Source: Sphingopyxis macrogoltabida (GTDB lineage Bacteria; Pseudomonadota; Alphaproteobacteria; Sphingomonadales; Sphingomonadaceae). Taken from it: a stretch of 64,000 nt of DNA. The DNA lies in NCBI RefSeq assembly GCF_001307295.1, contig NZ_CP012700.1:2917001-2981000 (forward strand), in the 5' to 3' direction. Positions 53,376 through 60,628 of this stretch are shown here, piece after piece; the first letter of the stretch is position 1; every line of letters begins with the position of its first letter. The position numbers were made by a program, and so were the translations under genes. Under the pieces are notes generated by a model. The model ran no database searches. It saw nothing but the letters and a program-made list of their open reading frames with translations, and was not told the DNA's origin.

Positions 53376-54278
53376 ATGAACACGAAGAGCGGCGCTGGCC
53401 TGACCGAAATGATCGAGGACAAGATCGCGACGCTGAGCGACGCCGAACGCGTCGTCGCCAACTTCCTCCTGTCCGACCGGCAGAATATTCCGTTCGAGAC
53501 CGCGGTCTCGGTCGCCCAGAAGGTCGGCGTGAGCCCGGTGACGGTCGGCCGTTTCTGCCGGCGCGTCGGCTTCCGCAATTTCCGCGAACTGAAGGCCGCG
53601 CTGCGGTACGATATCGGTTCCGAGCCTTGGCCATCGTCCACTCCCCGCAGTTCCAGCGGCGGGAGCGAGGCCTTGCTGAAGCGCGACCGCGACATGGTGA
53701 TCGCGGCGATCAGCGAGGTCTACCAGCTGGCGGGCACCGCCGAATGGAATGCGATCGTCTCCATCCTCGATTCGAGCGAAGAGGTGCTGGTCGCGGGTTT
53801 CCAGACCGAGCGCGGCATTGCGGAGCATTTTGCGCACACGCTGCAATATGTCCGGCCGGGCGTCCGGATGGCCGATCTGGCCGCGGGCAGCTTCGCCGAC
53901 ATCCTCACCGAAAGCGGGCGCGGGAAATGCGTCGTCATCGTAGAAATCCGCCGCTACTCGCGCCAGGCGAAGCTGCTTGCTGAACGAGCGGCGGCGGCGG
54001 GTTTCACGATCGTCATCGTCACCGACAAATTCTGCCATTGGGCAAAGGAGTACACGCCGCACGTCCTTGCGCTGCCCGACGAAAGCGCACTGTTCTTCGC
54101 GACGCTCGTCCCGATGGTCTCTGCCCTCACTCTCCTCGTTCAGGAAGTCGTGCTGCGCCGCGGCGACGCCGCCAAGCCCCGGCTCGATCTGGTATCCGAA
54201 CTCTATCAGGAGTTCACCGGGCATGTCGGCCAGAAGCGCAGCCGCAACAGCCGCGAAGAGCCCGACGCATCGTCCTGA
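53376..54278 (+). CDS. MurR/RpiR-family regulator with SIS domain
   Basis: The 300-residue protein has the RpiR helix-turn-helix (TEMIEDKIATLSDAERVVAN then VAQKVGVSPVTVGRFCRRVG) and a C-terminal SIS domain (about 120-270, ILDSSEEVLVAGFQTERGIA). SIS domains bind sugar phosphates or sugar-like ligands, and MurR in E. coli senses N-acetylmuramic acid phosphate. That fits a role tied to cell-wall-derived nutrients. The ATG at 53376 gives the expected N-terminus. It is divergent from the deacylase-receptor operon and upstream of the cyclodeaminase cluster in the same direction, so it could control either. Confidence 0.9.
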   Translation: MNTKSGAGLTEMIEDKIATLSDAERVVANFLLSDRQNIPFETAVSVAQKVGVSPVTVGRFCRRVGFRNFRELKAALRYDIGSEPWPSSTPRSSSGGSEALLKRDRDMVIAAISEVYQLAGTAEWNAIVSILDSSEEVLVAGFQTERGIAEHFAHTLQYVRPGVRMADLAAGSFADILTESGRGKCVVIVEIRRYSRQAKLLAERAAAAGFTIVIVTDKFCHWAKEYTPHVLALPDESALFFATLVPMVSALTLLVQEVVLRRGDAAKPRLDLVSELYQEFTGHVGQKRSRNSREEPDASS

Positions 54279-54422
54279 CAGCCTGAGCCAACCCGGCGCT
54301 GCCACGCCGGAGCGCCCCGCCCGCCTGGCCATCCTCAGCTCCGCGCCCGCGCGGAGATCGTGCTGCTACGTCCTCGGCGGGTGACCGGACGTATCTGACC
54401 CAAGGCTGTTGACCTTAACGAG

Positions 54423-54460
54423 TGAGCATTATAATGCTCATTAAGATGCAGTTTACTGCA
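54423..54460. promoter_or_regulatory. Two adjacent palindromes before the cyclodeaminase-family gene
   Basis: TGAGCATTATAATGCTCA (54423-54440) is a perfect 18-bp palindrome and TGCAGTTTACTGCA (54447-54460) a 14-bp one. Both lie 35-72 bp before the ATG at 54495, in an AT-richer part of the 216-bp gap after rpiR. They look like tandem operators. Confidence 0.55.
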
Positions 54461-54494
54461 CACACTAAGTTCGACCGACTTCGGGGAGATTCGC

Positions 54495-55445
54495 ATGTCC
54501 ACGCTTCCGCTCGTTCTCGACGATCGCGCCGTCGCGGCTGCGCTGGAGACGATCGACGTCGCCGCCGAGCTGGCCGTCATGTTCGCCGGGCTCGCCAACG
54601 GGCGCGCGGCCCAGCCACCGCAGACGCTGACGCTGTTTCCGGACGGGATGGGAGACTTCATCGCCTATCTCGGCGCGCTGGCCGACCGCGCCGTGTTCGG
54701 CGCCAAACTCTCCCCTTATCTGCCGCGCGACGGCGGCGCGCTGGTGACGGCGTGGACGGTAATCCTGTCGATGGAGACGGGAGCGCCGCTGCTGCTTTGC
54801 GACGCCAAGCGGCTGACCACCGAGCGCACCGCCGGCACGACCGCGCTGGCGGTCGATCTGCTGGCGAGACCCGACGCCCGTTCGCTCGCGGTCATCGGGA
54901 CGGGCCCGGTCGGCCTTGCCCACCTGCGCCACGTCGGGCCGCTGCGCGACTGGGCCCGTGTGACCTTATGCTCGCCGGGCGCGACCGAGCGGCAGGACCT
55001 GCCCCGCACGCTCGACAGCGGATGCCCGGTCATAGTGGAGACCGATCCCGGCCGCGCCATCGCCGACGCCGACGTCATCCTGCTCTGCACCTCTTCGGGC
55101 GCGCCGGTGATCGACGTCGATCGAGCAAAGGCCGACGCGCTCATCACCTCGATCAGCACCAACGCGGCCGACGCGCACGAGATCGACCCCGCGGCGCTCG
55201 CGGCGATGGAGGTCTATTGCGACTATGCGCCCACCGCACCGCTGTCGGCCGGCGAGATGAAGCTGGCGATCGCGGCGGGCCTATGGTCGGCCGACGCGCT
55301 GCGCGGCGACCTCCCCGCACTGATGGTCGGCAGGGCGCCGCAGCCGACCGGCAGCAAGCGTATCTTTTTCCGCTCGATCGGCCTCGGCCTTGAAGATGTC
55401 GCGCTCGCCGATGCGGTGCACCGTGCAACCCGAAAGGAAGGATGA
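54495..55445 (+). CDS. Ornithine cyclodeaminase/ketimine reductase family protein
   Basis: The 316-residue protein is of the ornithine cyclodeaminase/mu-crystallin family, with a C-terminal Rossmann loop VIGTGPVGLAHLRHV, FGAKLSPYLP for the substrate-binding part, and the ending GLEDVALADAVH. Members reduce cyclic imines or deaminate amino acids; the residues that separate ornithine cyclodeaminase from reductases cannot be judged here. It is the first gene after two palindromes, and its stop lies three bases before the next ATG. It is probably the first gene of an operon with the aminotransferases. Confidence 0.87.
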   Translation: MSTLPLVLDDRAVAAALETIDVAAELAVMFAGLANGRAAQPPQTLTLFPDGMGDFIAYLGALADRAVFGAKLSPYLPRDGGALVTAWTVILSMETGAPLLLCDAKRLTTERTAGTTALAVDLLARPDARSLAVIGTGPVGLAHLRHVGPLRDWARVTLCSPGATERQDLPRTLDSGCPVIVETDPGRAIADADVILLCTSSGAPVIDVDRAKADALITSISTNAADAHEIDPAALAAMEVYCDYAPTAPLSAGEMKLAIAAGLWSADALRGDLPALMVGRAPQPTGSKRIFFRSIGLGLEDVALADAVHRATRKEG

Positions 55446-55448
55446 CCC

Positions 55449-56585
55449 ATGAAAATCCGTGAGTTCGCCGTCGAAATGTGGATGAACCGCTATGAGCTCG
55501 AGTGCGAGCTCAACCTTGCCGAGACGTGCGTCGAGTCGCTGACGGTCGCCGAATTGCTGGAGATGGCGGGGCGGACCGAGACCCTCCTCTCCGAACTGCT
55601 GCCGCTAAAGCTGACCTATGGCGCCATCGAGGGCAGCGACCGGCTGCGCGGGCTGATCGCGGGCATGACCGAGACGGCGCAGCGGGAGAATGTCCTCGTG
55701 ACGCATGGCGCGATCGGGGCCAATGCGCTGGTGCACCAGACGCTGGTCGAACCCGGCGACCGCGTCATCTCGGTCCTGCCGACCTATCAGCAACATTATT
55801 CGATCCCCGAAAGCTATGGCGCCGACGTCCGGATATTGCGGTTGCGCGAGAAGAATGACTTCCTGCCCGATCTCGACGAATTGCGCGCGCTCGCCACCCC
55901 CGGCACGCGGCTGATCGCGATCAACAATCCGAACAATCCCACCGGTTCGGTCATGGACCGGGCGATGCTCGAGGAGATCGTCGCAATCGCCCGCGGATGC
56001 GGCGCGTGGCTGCTCTGCGACGAGGTCTATCGCGGTACGGGACAGGACGGCGACGGGATGACGATATCGATTTTCGACCTCTATGAGCGCGGGATCAGCA
56101 CCGGCAGCATGTCGAAATCCTTCTCGCTCGCCGGCCTGCGGTTGGGCTGGATCATTGCGCCCGTCGATCTTGTCCACCCGATCACGGTCCACCGCGACTA
56201 TAATACGATCAGCGTCGGGATGATCGACGACCATCTCGCCGCGATTGCCCTCGAGGCACGCGATGCGATCCTCGCGCGGTCGCGTGCCATCAGCCGGACG
56301 AACCTTGCCATCCTTGCGGACTGGGTGGACCGCGAACCACTGATCGACTGGATCAAGCCGCGCGGCGGCACGACGGCGATGCTCAAATACGATCTGCCGG
56401 TTCCGTCGGAAGCCTTTTGCCTCGACCTGCTCGAAAAGACGGGCGTGATGATGACGCCGGGAAGCGCGTTCGACATGGAAGGATATGTCCGGATCGGATA
56501 CTGCAACAACGAGGCGGTATTGCGGGAGGGACTGGCACGCATGTCGGATTATCTGGCCCAGCGGGGCGTGTGCGCCGATGGCTGA
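55449..56585 (+). CDS. Aminotransferase class I/II, capreomycidine-synthase-like
   Basis: The 378-residue PLP enzyme has the Schiff-base Lys223 in GSMSKSFSLAGLRLGW, Asp191 in LLCDEVYRGTG, and INNPNNPTGS. The N-terminal start MKIREFAVEMWMNRYELECE and NLAETCVESLTV resemble the subgroup annotated as capreomycidine synthase, which acts on hydroxyarginine derivatives. A Lys-Arg or ornithine-related substrate is one option, which pairs well with the upstream ornithine cyclodeaminase family gene. AGGAAGGATGACCC precedes the ATG. It overlaps the next gene by eight bases. Confidence 0.87.
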   Translation: MKIREFAVEMWMNRYELECELNLAETCVESLTVAELLEMAGRTETLLSELLPLKLTYGAIEGSDRLRGLIAGMTETAQRENVLVTHGAIGANALVHQTLVEPGDRVISVLPTYQQHYSIPESYGADVRILRLREKNDFLPDLDELRALATPGTRLIAINNPNNPTGSVMDRAMLEEIVAIARGCGAWLLCDEVYRGTGQDGDGMTISIFDLYERGISTGSMSKSFSLAGLRLGWIIAPVDLVHPITVHRDYNTISVGMIDDHLAAIALEARDAILARSRAISRTNLAILADWVDREPLIDWIKPRGGTTAMLKYDLPVPSEAFCLDLLEKTGVMMTPGSAFDMEGYVRIGYCNNEAVLREGLARMSDYLAQRGVCADG

Positions 56586-57147
56586 CGTAGGCCCGGCGGC
56601 GGGAGAACGCGGCGATGTGCTGGCGCATGTCTCGAGCAATCTGCGGCGGTTACGGCGGAGGTCCGGATTGAGTCAGGGTGCACTGGCCGAAGCGTCGGGC
56701 CTGAGCCGGCGCATGATCGTCAACCTCGAGAGCGGCGACACCAATGTCAGCCTGTCGAGTCTCGACAAGCTCGCCGACGCATTGGGGGTCGATTTCGTTT
56801 CGATGATTGCCGACCCGGCGGCGAGCAGCCAACGCATCGACGCCGTCGGCTGGCGCGGCGCCGGGGCGGAAAGCAAGGGCGTGCTGCTCGGCAGCGCGCC
56901 GGCGGGGCGCGAGGCGCAGCTCTGGCAATGGTCGCTTGCGGTCGGCGAGCGCTATCAGGCCGAGCCCGATCCGGCCGGATGGCACGAGATGGTGTCGGTC
57001 GCCGAAGGACGGCTGCGGATCGAGAAGGAGGATGGCATCGTCACCGTCGAAGCCGGCGATTTCGCCATCTACAGCAGCGCACAAAGCTATGCTTATGCCA
57101 ATGCGGGCAGTGCGGTGGTCCGCTTCCTGCGTGTGGTCGTCAGCTAA
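56578..57147 (+). CDS. XRE-family regulator with cupin domain
   Basis: The 189-residue regulator has a Cro/C1-type helix-turn-helix (NLRRLRRRSGLSQGALAEAS then LSRRMIVNLESGDTNVSLSS) and a C-terminal cupin domain (GRLRIEKEDGIVTVEAGDFA). Such XRE-cupin proteins typically sense a small amine or amino acid and regulate a neighbouring catabolic operon. The start at 56578 lies within the end of the aminotransferase gene, so it is probably coupled and autogenous control of the operon is plausible. Confidence 0.9.
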   Translation: MADVGPAAGERGDVLAHVSSNLRRLRRRSGLSQGALAEASGLSRRMIVNLESGDTNVSLSSLDKLADALGVDFVSMIADPAASSQRIDAVGWRGAGAESKGVLLGSAPAGREAQLWQWSLAVGERYQAEPDPAGWHEMVSVAEGRLRIEKEDGIVTVEAGDFAIYSSAQSYAYANAGSAVVRFLRVVVS

Positions 57148-57168
57148 GCCCCGGGGCTCGATCGGGCG

Positions 57169-57924
57169 ATGGCGATGAGCATCGAATCCGTTGTGTCGGA
57201 TATCATCGCCGCCATCGGCGAACCCGACTTCGCCGCCGTCGCGGCCGGCACCCTCTGCGCTCTCGCCGAATTCGACCTTGCGGCCGTCGTCGCGCACCGG
57301 CCGCACAGCCGGTCGCGCATCCTCCACGAAAATTTCGGCGCAATCGGCCATCGCGCCGGTCTCGACACCTATGCGCGCCGGACCTGCCGGTTCAACCCGA
57401 TGCTTCGCGGCGCCAGCAGCGGCGCCATGCGCGCACGCGACTATCGCGGGCGCTTCGCCGACATTCCGGAGAGCATGCGTCCGCACCTGATCGAGGCGCC
57501 GCGCGAAGAGCTGGGATTTCGGACCGTCGGCTGGCCCGAGCGGCAAGAGGAGATCGGCGTCTATTTCCCCGGCTGGGGCGGCACGATCGAAATCGGCCTG
57601 TACCGCGAGCGCAGCCGCCGGCCGGCGCGCGCTCGCCTGCTGCGGGCCCTGGGCGAACTGGCGGGACCCGTCGGCGCCGCATTCGAGCGCCACCGCCTCC
57701 TCGCACCAGCGTCACGACCGACGACGTCCGGCTGGCCGGCACGGACCGGCGTCCTGTCCGCGCGCGAGGACGAGATTTGCCGGCTTCTCCTCGCGGGCTG
57801 CTCCAGCGACGCCATCGCGCTGCGGCTGTCGCTCAGCCGGCATACGGTGAAGGATCACCGCAAGAGCATCTTCCGGAAACTCGGGATCAGCGCCTTGGCG
57901 GAATTGTTCGCGCTGGCGCGGTGA
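57169..57924 (+). CDS. LuxR-family regulator with unrecognised N-terminal domain
   Basis: The 251-residue protein ends in a LuxR helix-turn-helix (LSAREDEICRLLLAGCSSDA, then LSLSRHTVKDHRKSIFRKLG). The N-terminal 175 residues show no receiver Asp, and hydrophobic and aromatic residues (QEEIGVYFPGWGGTIEIGLY) suggest a ligand-binding GAF-like domain. No synthase for acyl-homoserine lactones is nearby. Starts at 57169 and 57175 are both possible. It is 21 bp after the XRE gene, in the same run. Confidence 0.82.
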   Translation: MAMSIESVVSDIIAAIGEPDFAAVAAGTLCALAEFDLAAVVAHRPHSRSRILHENFGAIGHRAGLDTYARRTCRFNPMLRGASSGAMRARDYRGRFADIPESMRPHLIEAPREELGFRTVGWPERQEEIGVYFPGWGGTIEIGLYRERSRRPARARLLRALGELAGPVGAAFERHRLLAPASRPTTSGWPARTGVLSAREDEICRLLLAGCSSDAIALRLSLSRHTVKDHRKSIFRKLGISALAELFALAR

Positions 57925-57995
57925 TCCCACGCCGGGGGGATGGCGGGTGCCCGCGGGCCGTGCCAATCGTCGGCGACCAGCGAAAGGGTTTCATC

Positions 57996-59099
57996 ATGCG
58001 CTATGTCCGAATGCCGATCGAAGTCGAATCTCCCGAAGAATATGGATATGGCAATATCCGCTTCAATCTCTCCGAAAGTTCGATCGCCGATCAGTCGCTC
58101 GGCAGCCTCGGCCTGACGATCCCCGATCTCACTCTCCTTTATGGTGAACATCGCGGCAGCCCCGCGCTGCGCGAACTGGTCGTCGCCGACGAACCGGCGC
58201 TGACCGCCGACGACGTCCTGATCGCGGGCGGCGCGGCCGGCGCCCTGTTCATCATTGCCACCGCCTTGCTCGGGCCCGACGATCATCTGGTGGTGGTCCG
58301 GCCGAACTATGCCACGAACCTCGAAACGCCGCGTGCGATCGGATGTCCGATATCCTTCGTCGATCTGACATTCGAGGATGGCTTTGCCCTCGATGTCGAA
58401 CGGCTGGCGGCCGCCGTCACGCCACGGACGAGGCTGATCAGCATCACTTGCCCGCATAACCCGACGGGGGTGACGATCAGCGAAGAGGAATTACGCCGGA
58501 TCGCCCGGTTCGCCGCCGAACGCGGCTGCCTGTTGCTGGTCGACGAAACCTATCGCGACCTGTCGCTGACCGGCAAACTGCCGATGGCGGCGACGCTCGG
58601 CAAGCATGTCATCAGCGTGTCCTCGCTGTCGAAGGCCTATGGCGTCCCCGGCATCCGGGTCGGCTGGATCGTCAACACCGATCCCGGGCTGCAGGAGGTT
58701 TTTCTCGCCGCCAAGGAACAGATCAGCATCTGCGGCAGCGTGATCAACGAATGGGTCGCCGAACAGATATTGCAGCGCCGCGACGCCTTCCTCACACCGA
58801 CGCTGGCCGAATGGCGGCGGCGGCTCGACCGGATTGCGGCGTGGATCGACGGAGAGGAACTGCTCGAATGGGTTCGTCCCTCGGGCGGCGTCGTTTGCTT
58901 CCCCCGCATGAAGGCCGATCCGCCGGGCGGCACCGAAGGCTTCTACCGCCGGCTGCTCGAGGATCATGGCACCTATGTCGGGCCCGGGCACTGGTTCGAA
59001 ATGTCCGACCGCTATTTCCGGCTCGGCTACGGCTGGCCGACCGCCGAGGAACTCGAGGGCGGACTGGCGGGCATTTCGGCCGCTTTGCGCGGGTCCTGA
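57996..59099 (+). CDS. Aminotransferase class I/II (second of the cluster)
   Basis: The 367-residue PLP enzyme has Lys213 in SVSSLSKAYGVPGIRVGW, Asp183 in LLLVDETYRDL, and TCPHNPTGVT in place of the usual NPxNPTG. AAAGGG precedes the ATG at 57996. It differs from the other aminotransferase in the N-terminus (MRYVRMPIEVESPEEYGYGN) but belongs to the same fold group. Its substrate is unknown. It is the last gene of the plus-strand run, separated by 71 bp from the LuxR gene and facing the hydrolase gene. Confidence 0.86.
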   Translation: MRYVRMPIEVESPEEYGYGNIRFNLSESSIADQSLGSLGLTIPDLTLLYGEHRGSPALRELVVADEPALTADDVLIAGGAAGALFIIATALLGPDDHLVVVRPNYATNLETPRAIGCPISFVDLTFEDGFALDVERLAAAVTPRTRLISITCPHNPTGVTISEEELRRIARFAAERGCLLLVDETYRDLSLTGKLPMAATLGKHVISVSSLSKAYGVPGIRVGWIVNTDPGLQEVFLAAKEQISICGSVINEWVAEQILQRRDAFLTPTLAEWRRRLDRIAAWIDGEELLEWVRPSGGVVCFPRMKADPPGGTEGFYRRLLEDHGTYVGPGHWFEMSDRYFRLGYGWPTAEELEGGLAGISAALRGS

Positions 59100-59115
59100 C
59101 GGAGCCTTAAACGCG

Positions 59116-60015
59116 TCAGGCCGCGAGAAAGGCGTCCAGCTCGGCCAGCAGCAAGTCGGGCACCTCTTCCTGCGGACTGTGGCCGCAAGGCAGGGCGCGG
59201 CCGCGCACGTTGCGCGCCTTCGGCCGCCAGCTTTCGAGGACATCGAACAGGCTGCCCACCGTGCCGAGGCCGCCCCAAAGGAGGAGCAGCGGCGCCTCGA
59301 TCAGCCGGTCGGCATCGGCGGCATCATGGTCGAGGTCGATGCTCGCCGCCGCCCGATAATCCTCGCAGATCGCGTGGCGCGTCGCGGGGTCGCGGTAGCA
59401 GCGGCGATATTCGGCGACGACACGCGGGTCGAGCGAGCCATCGACCTTGATCTGGCCGGCGAGGTGGCGGTCGAGAAAATGATCGGGGTCGGCGGCGATC
59501 ATCCGTTCGGGCAGGTCGAAGGGCTGGATCAGGAAGAACCACCAGAAATAGCGCGTCGCGAACTCGCGGTTGGTCTCGGCATACATCGTCGCCGTCGGCG
59601 CGATATCGAGCAGCACGAGCCGCCCGACGCGGTCCGGATGGTCGAGCGCCATCCGGTGCGCGACGCGCGCGCCGCGATCATGCGCAACGACGTCGAACCG
59701 CTCGAAGCCGAGCGCCGCCATCACCGCAATCTGATCGGCCGCCATCGCCCGCTTCGAATAGTTGCGATGGTCGGCGTCGCCGGGCAGTTTTTCGCTGTCG
59801 CCATAGCCGCGAAGATCGGTCGCGACGACGGTGAAGCGCTTCGCGAGAACCGGTGCGACCTTGTGCCAGGTCAGGTGCGTTTGCGGATGCCCGTGCAGCA
59901 GCAGCAGCGGCGGCCCCGAACCGCCCACGGCGGTACGGATGCGAACCCCGCCGGCGTCGATGTCCTGCCAGCGAAAGCCGGGCAAAAGGTCGGGATATTC
60001 AGGATAGGCGCTCAT
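59116..60015 (-). CDS. Alpha/beta hydrolase, haloacetate-dehalogenase-like
   Basis: The 299-residue hydrolase has the oxyanion motif LLLLHGHPQTHLTW, the nucleophile Asp113 with Arg114 and Arg117 in VAHDRGARVAHRM, and catalytic His279 in CGHSPQEE. This is the layout of fluoroacetate/haloacetate dehalogenases. In those enzymes, as I recall, a His-Trp pair in a segment like YHWSFL forms the halide pocket. Here the segment is YFWWFFLIQP, with Trp in the place of the His, so halide release may not be its job; epoxide or ester hydrolysis is possible. GGAAG before the ATG at 60015 supports this start, which overlaps the leuD end by 17 bases. Confidence 0.82.
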   Translation of the reverse strand: MSAYPEYPDLLPGFRWQDIDAGGVRIRTAVGGSGPPLLLLHGHPQTHLTWHKVAPVLAKRFTVVATDLRGYGDSEKLPGDADHRNYSKRAMAADQIAVMAALGFERFDVVAHDRGARVAHRMALDHPDRVGRLVLLDIAPTATMYAETNREFATRYFWWFFLIQPFDLPERMIAADPDHFLDRHLAGQIKVDGSLDPRVVAEYRRCYRDPATRHAICEDYRAAASIDLDHDAADADRLIEAPLLLLWGGLGTVGSLFDVLESWRPKARNVRGRALPCGHSPQEEVPDLLLAELDAFLAA

Positions 60016-60628
60016 CGCTTCCTGCATCCATAAGCCACGGCTTGCGCGCGAGATAGGCCTCCTCGAACGCCCGGATGCGATCGGCGTGGGTCAGCGTCTC
60101 GCCGATCCGGTCGAGTCCGAGCATCAGCGCGCGCCGCGTGGCAGGGTCGATGTCGAAACCGGCTATTTGCGCGCCCGTCTCGATCCGCTGCGCTTCGAGA
60201 TCAATCGTCATATCCCCTGCCCCGCCTTTGAGCTGCGCCGCCAGCGCTGCAACCTCGGCGACGGGCAACGACAGCAGGAGCAATCCGTTGTTCGCCGCAT
60301 TGTCGGCAAAGATCGCGCCGTACGACGAACCGATAATCCCCCTGATGCCATATTGCAGCATGCCCCACACCGCATGCTCGCGCGACGATCCACAGCCGAA
60401 ATTGGGTCCGACGAGCAGAAAGCGGGCGTCCGCCATATCGGGGCGGTTGAGGATGAAGTCGCTCCGCACCGCGCCGGTTTCGTCGAAACGCAGGTCGTGG
60501 AAAAGCCCCACCGCCAGCCCCGACCGGTCGATGCCTTTGAGGAACGCTTTCGGCATGATCACGTCGGTATCGATATTGGCGCCGGGCATCGCCGCCACGC
60601 GTCCCGTTTCGCGGACGAACCCCTTCAT
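59999..60628 (-). CDS. leuD: Isopropylmalate-dehydratase small subunit homologue
   Basis: The 209-residue protein is of the LeuD/aconitase C-terminal domain family, with ANIDTDVIMPKAFLKG, VGPNFGCGSSREHAVW and GSSYGAIFADNAANNGLLLL. It forms the swivel domain for its partner LeuC. A start at 60628 overlaps the leuC end (ATGA), so the two are coupled. leuA and leuB are not nearby. The pair could therefore belong to a degradative pathway (for example 2-alkylmalate or citraconate-type hydratases) rather than leucine synthesis. Confidence 0.88.
   Translation of the reverse strand: MKGFVRETGRVAAMPGANIDTDVIMPKAFLKGIDRSGLAVGLFHDLRFDETGAVRSDFILNRPDMADARFLLVGPNFGCGSSREHAVWGMLQYGIRGIIGSSYGAIFADNAANNGLLLLSLPVAEVAALAAQLKGGAGDMTIDLEAQRIETGAQIAGFDIDPATRRALMLGLDRIGETLTHADRIRAFEEAYLARKPWLMDAGSDERLS

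Noticed and set aside
53179..53379. 66-codon frame overlapping the rpiR start
   Set aside because: It has no family likeness or ribosome site and lies in the divergent control region.
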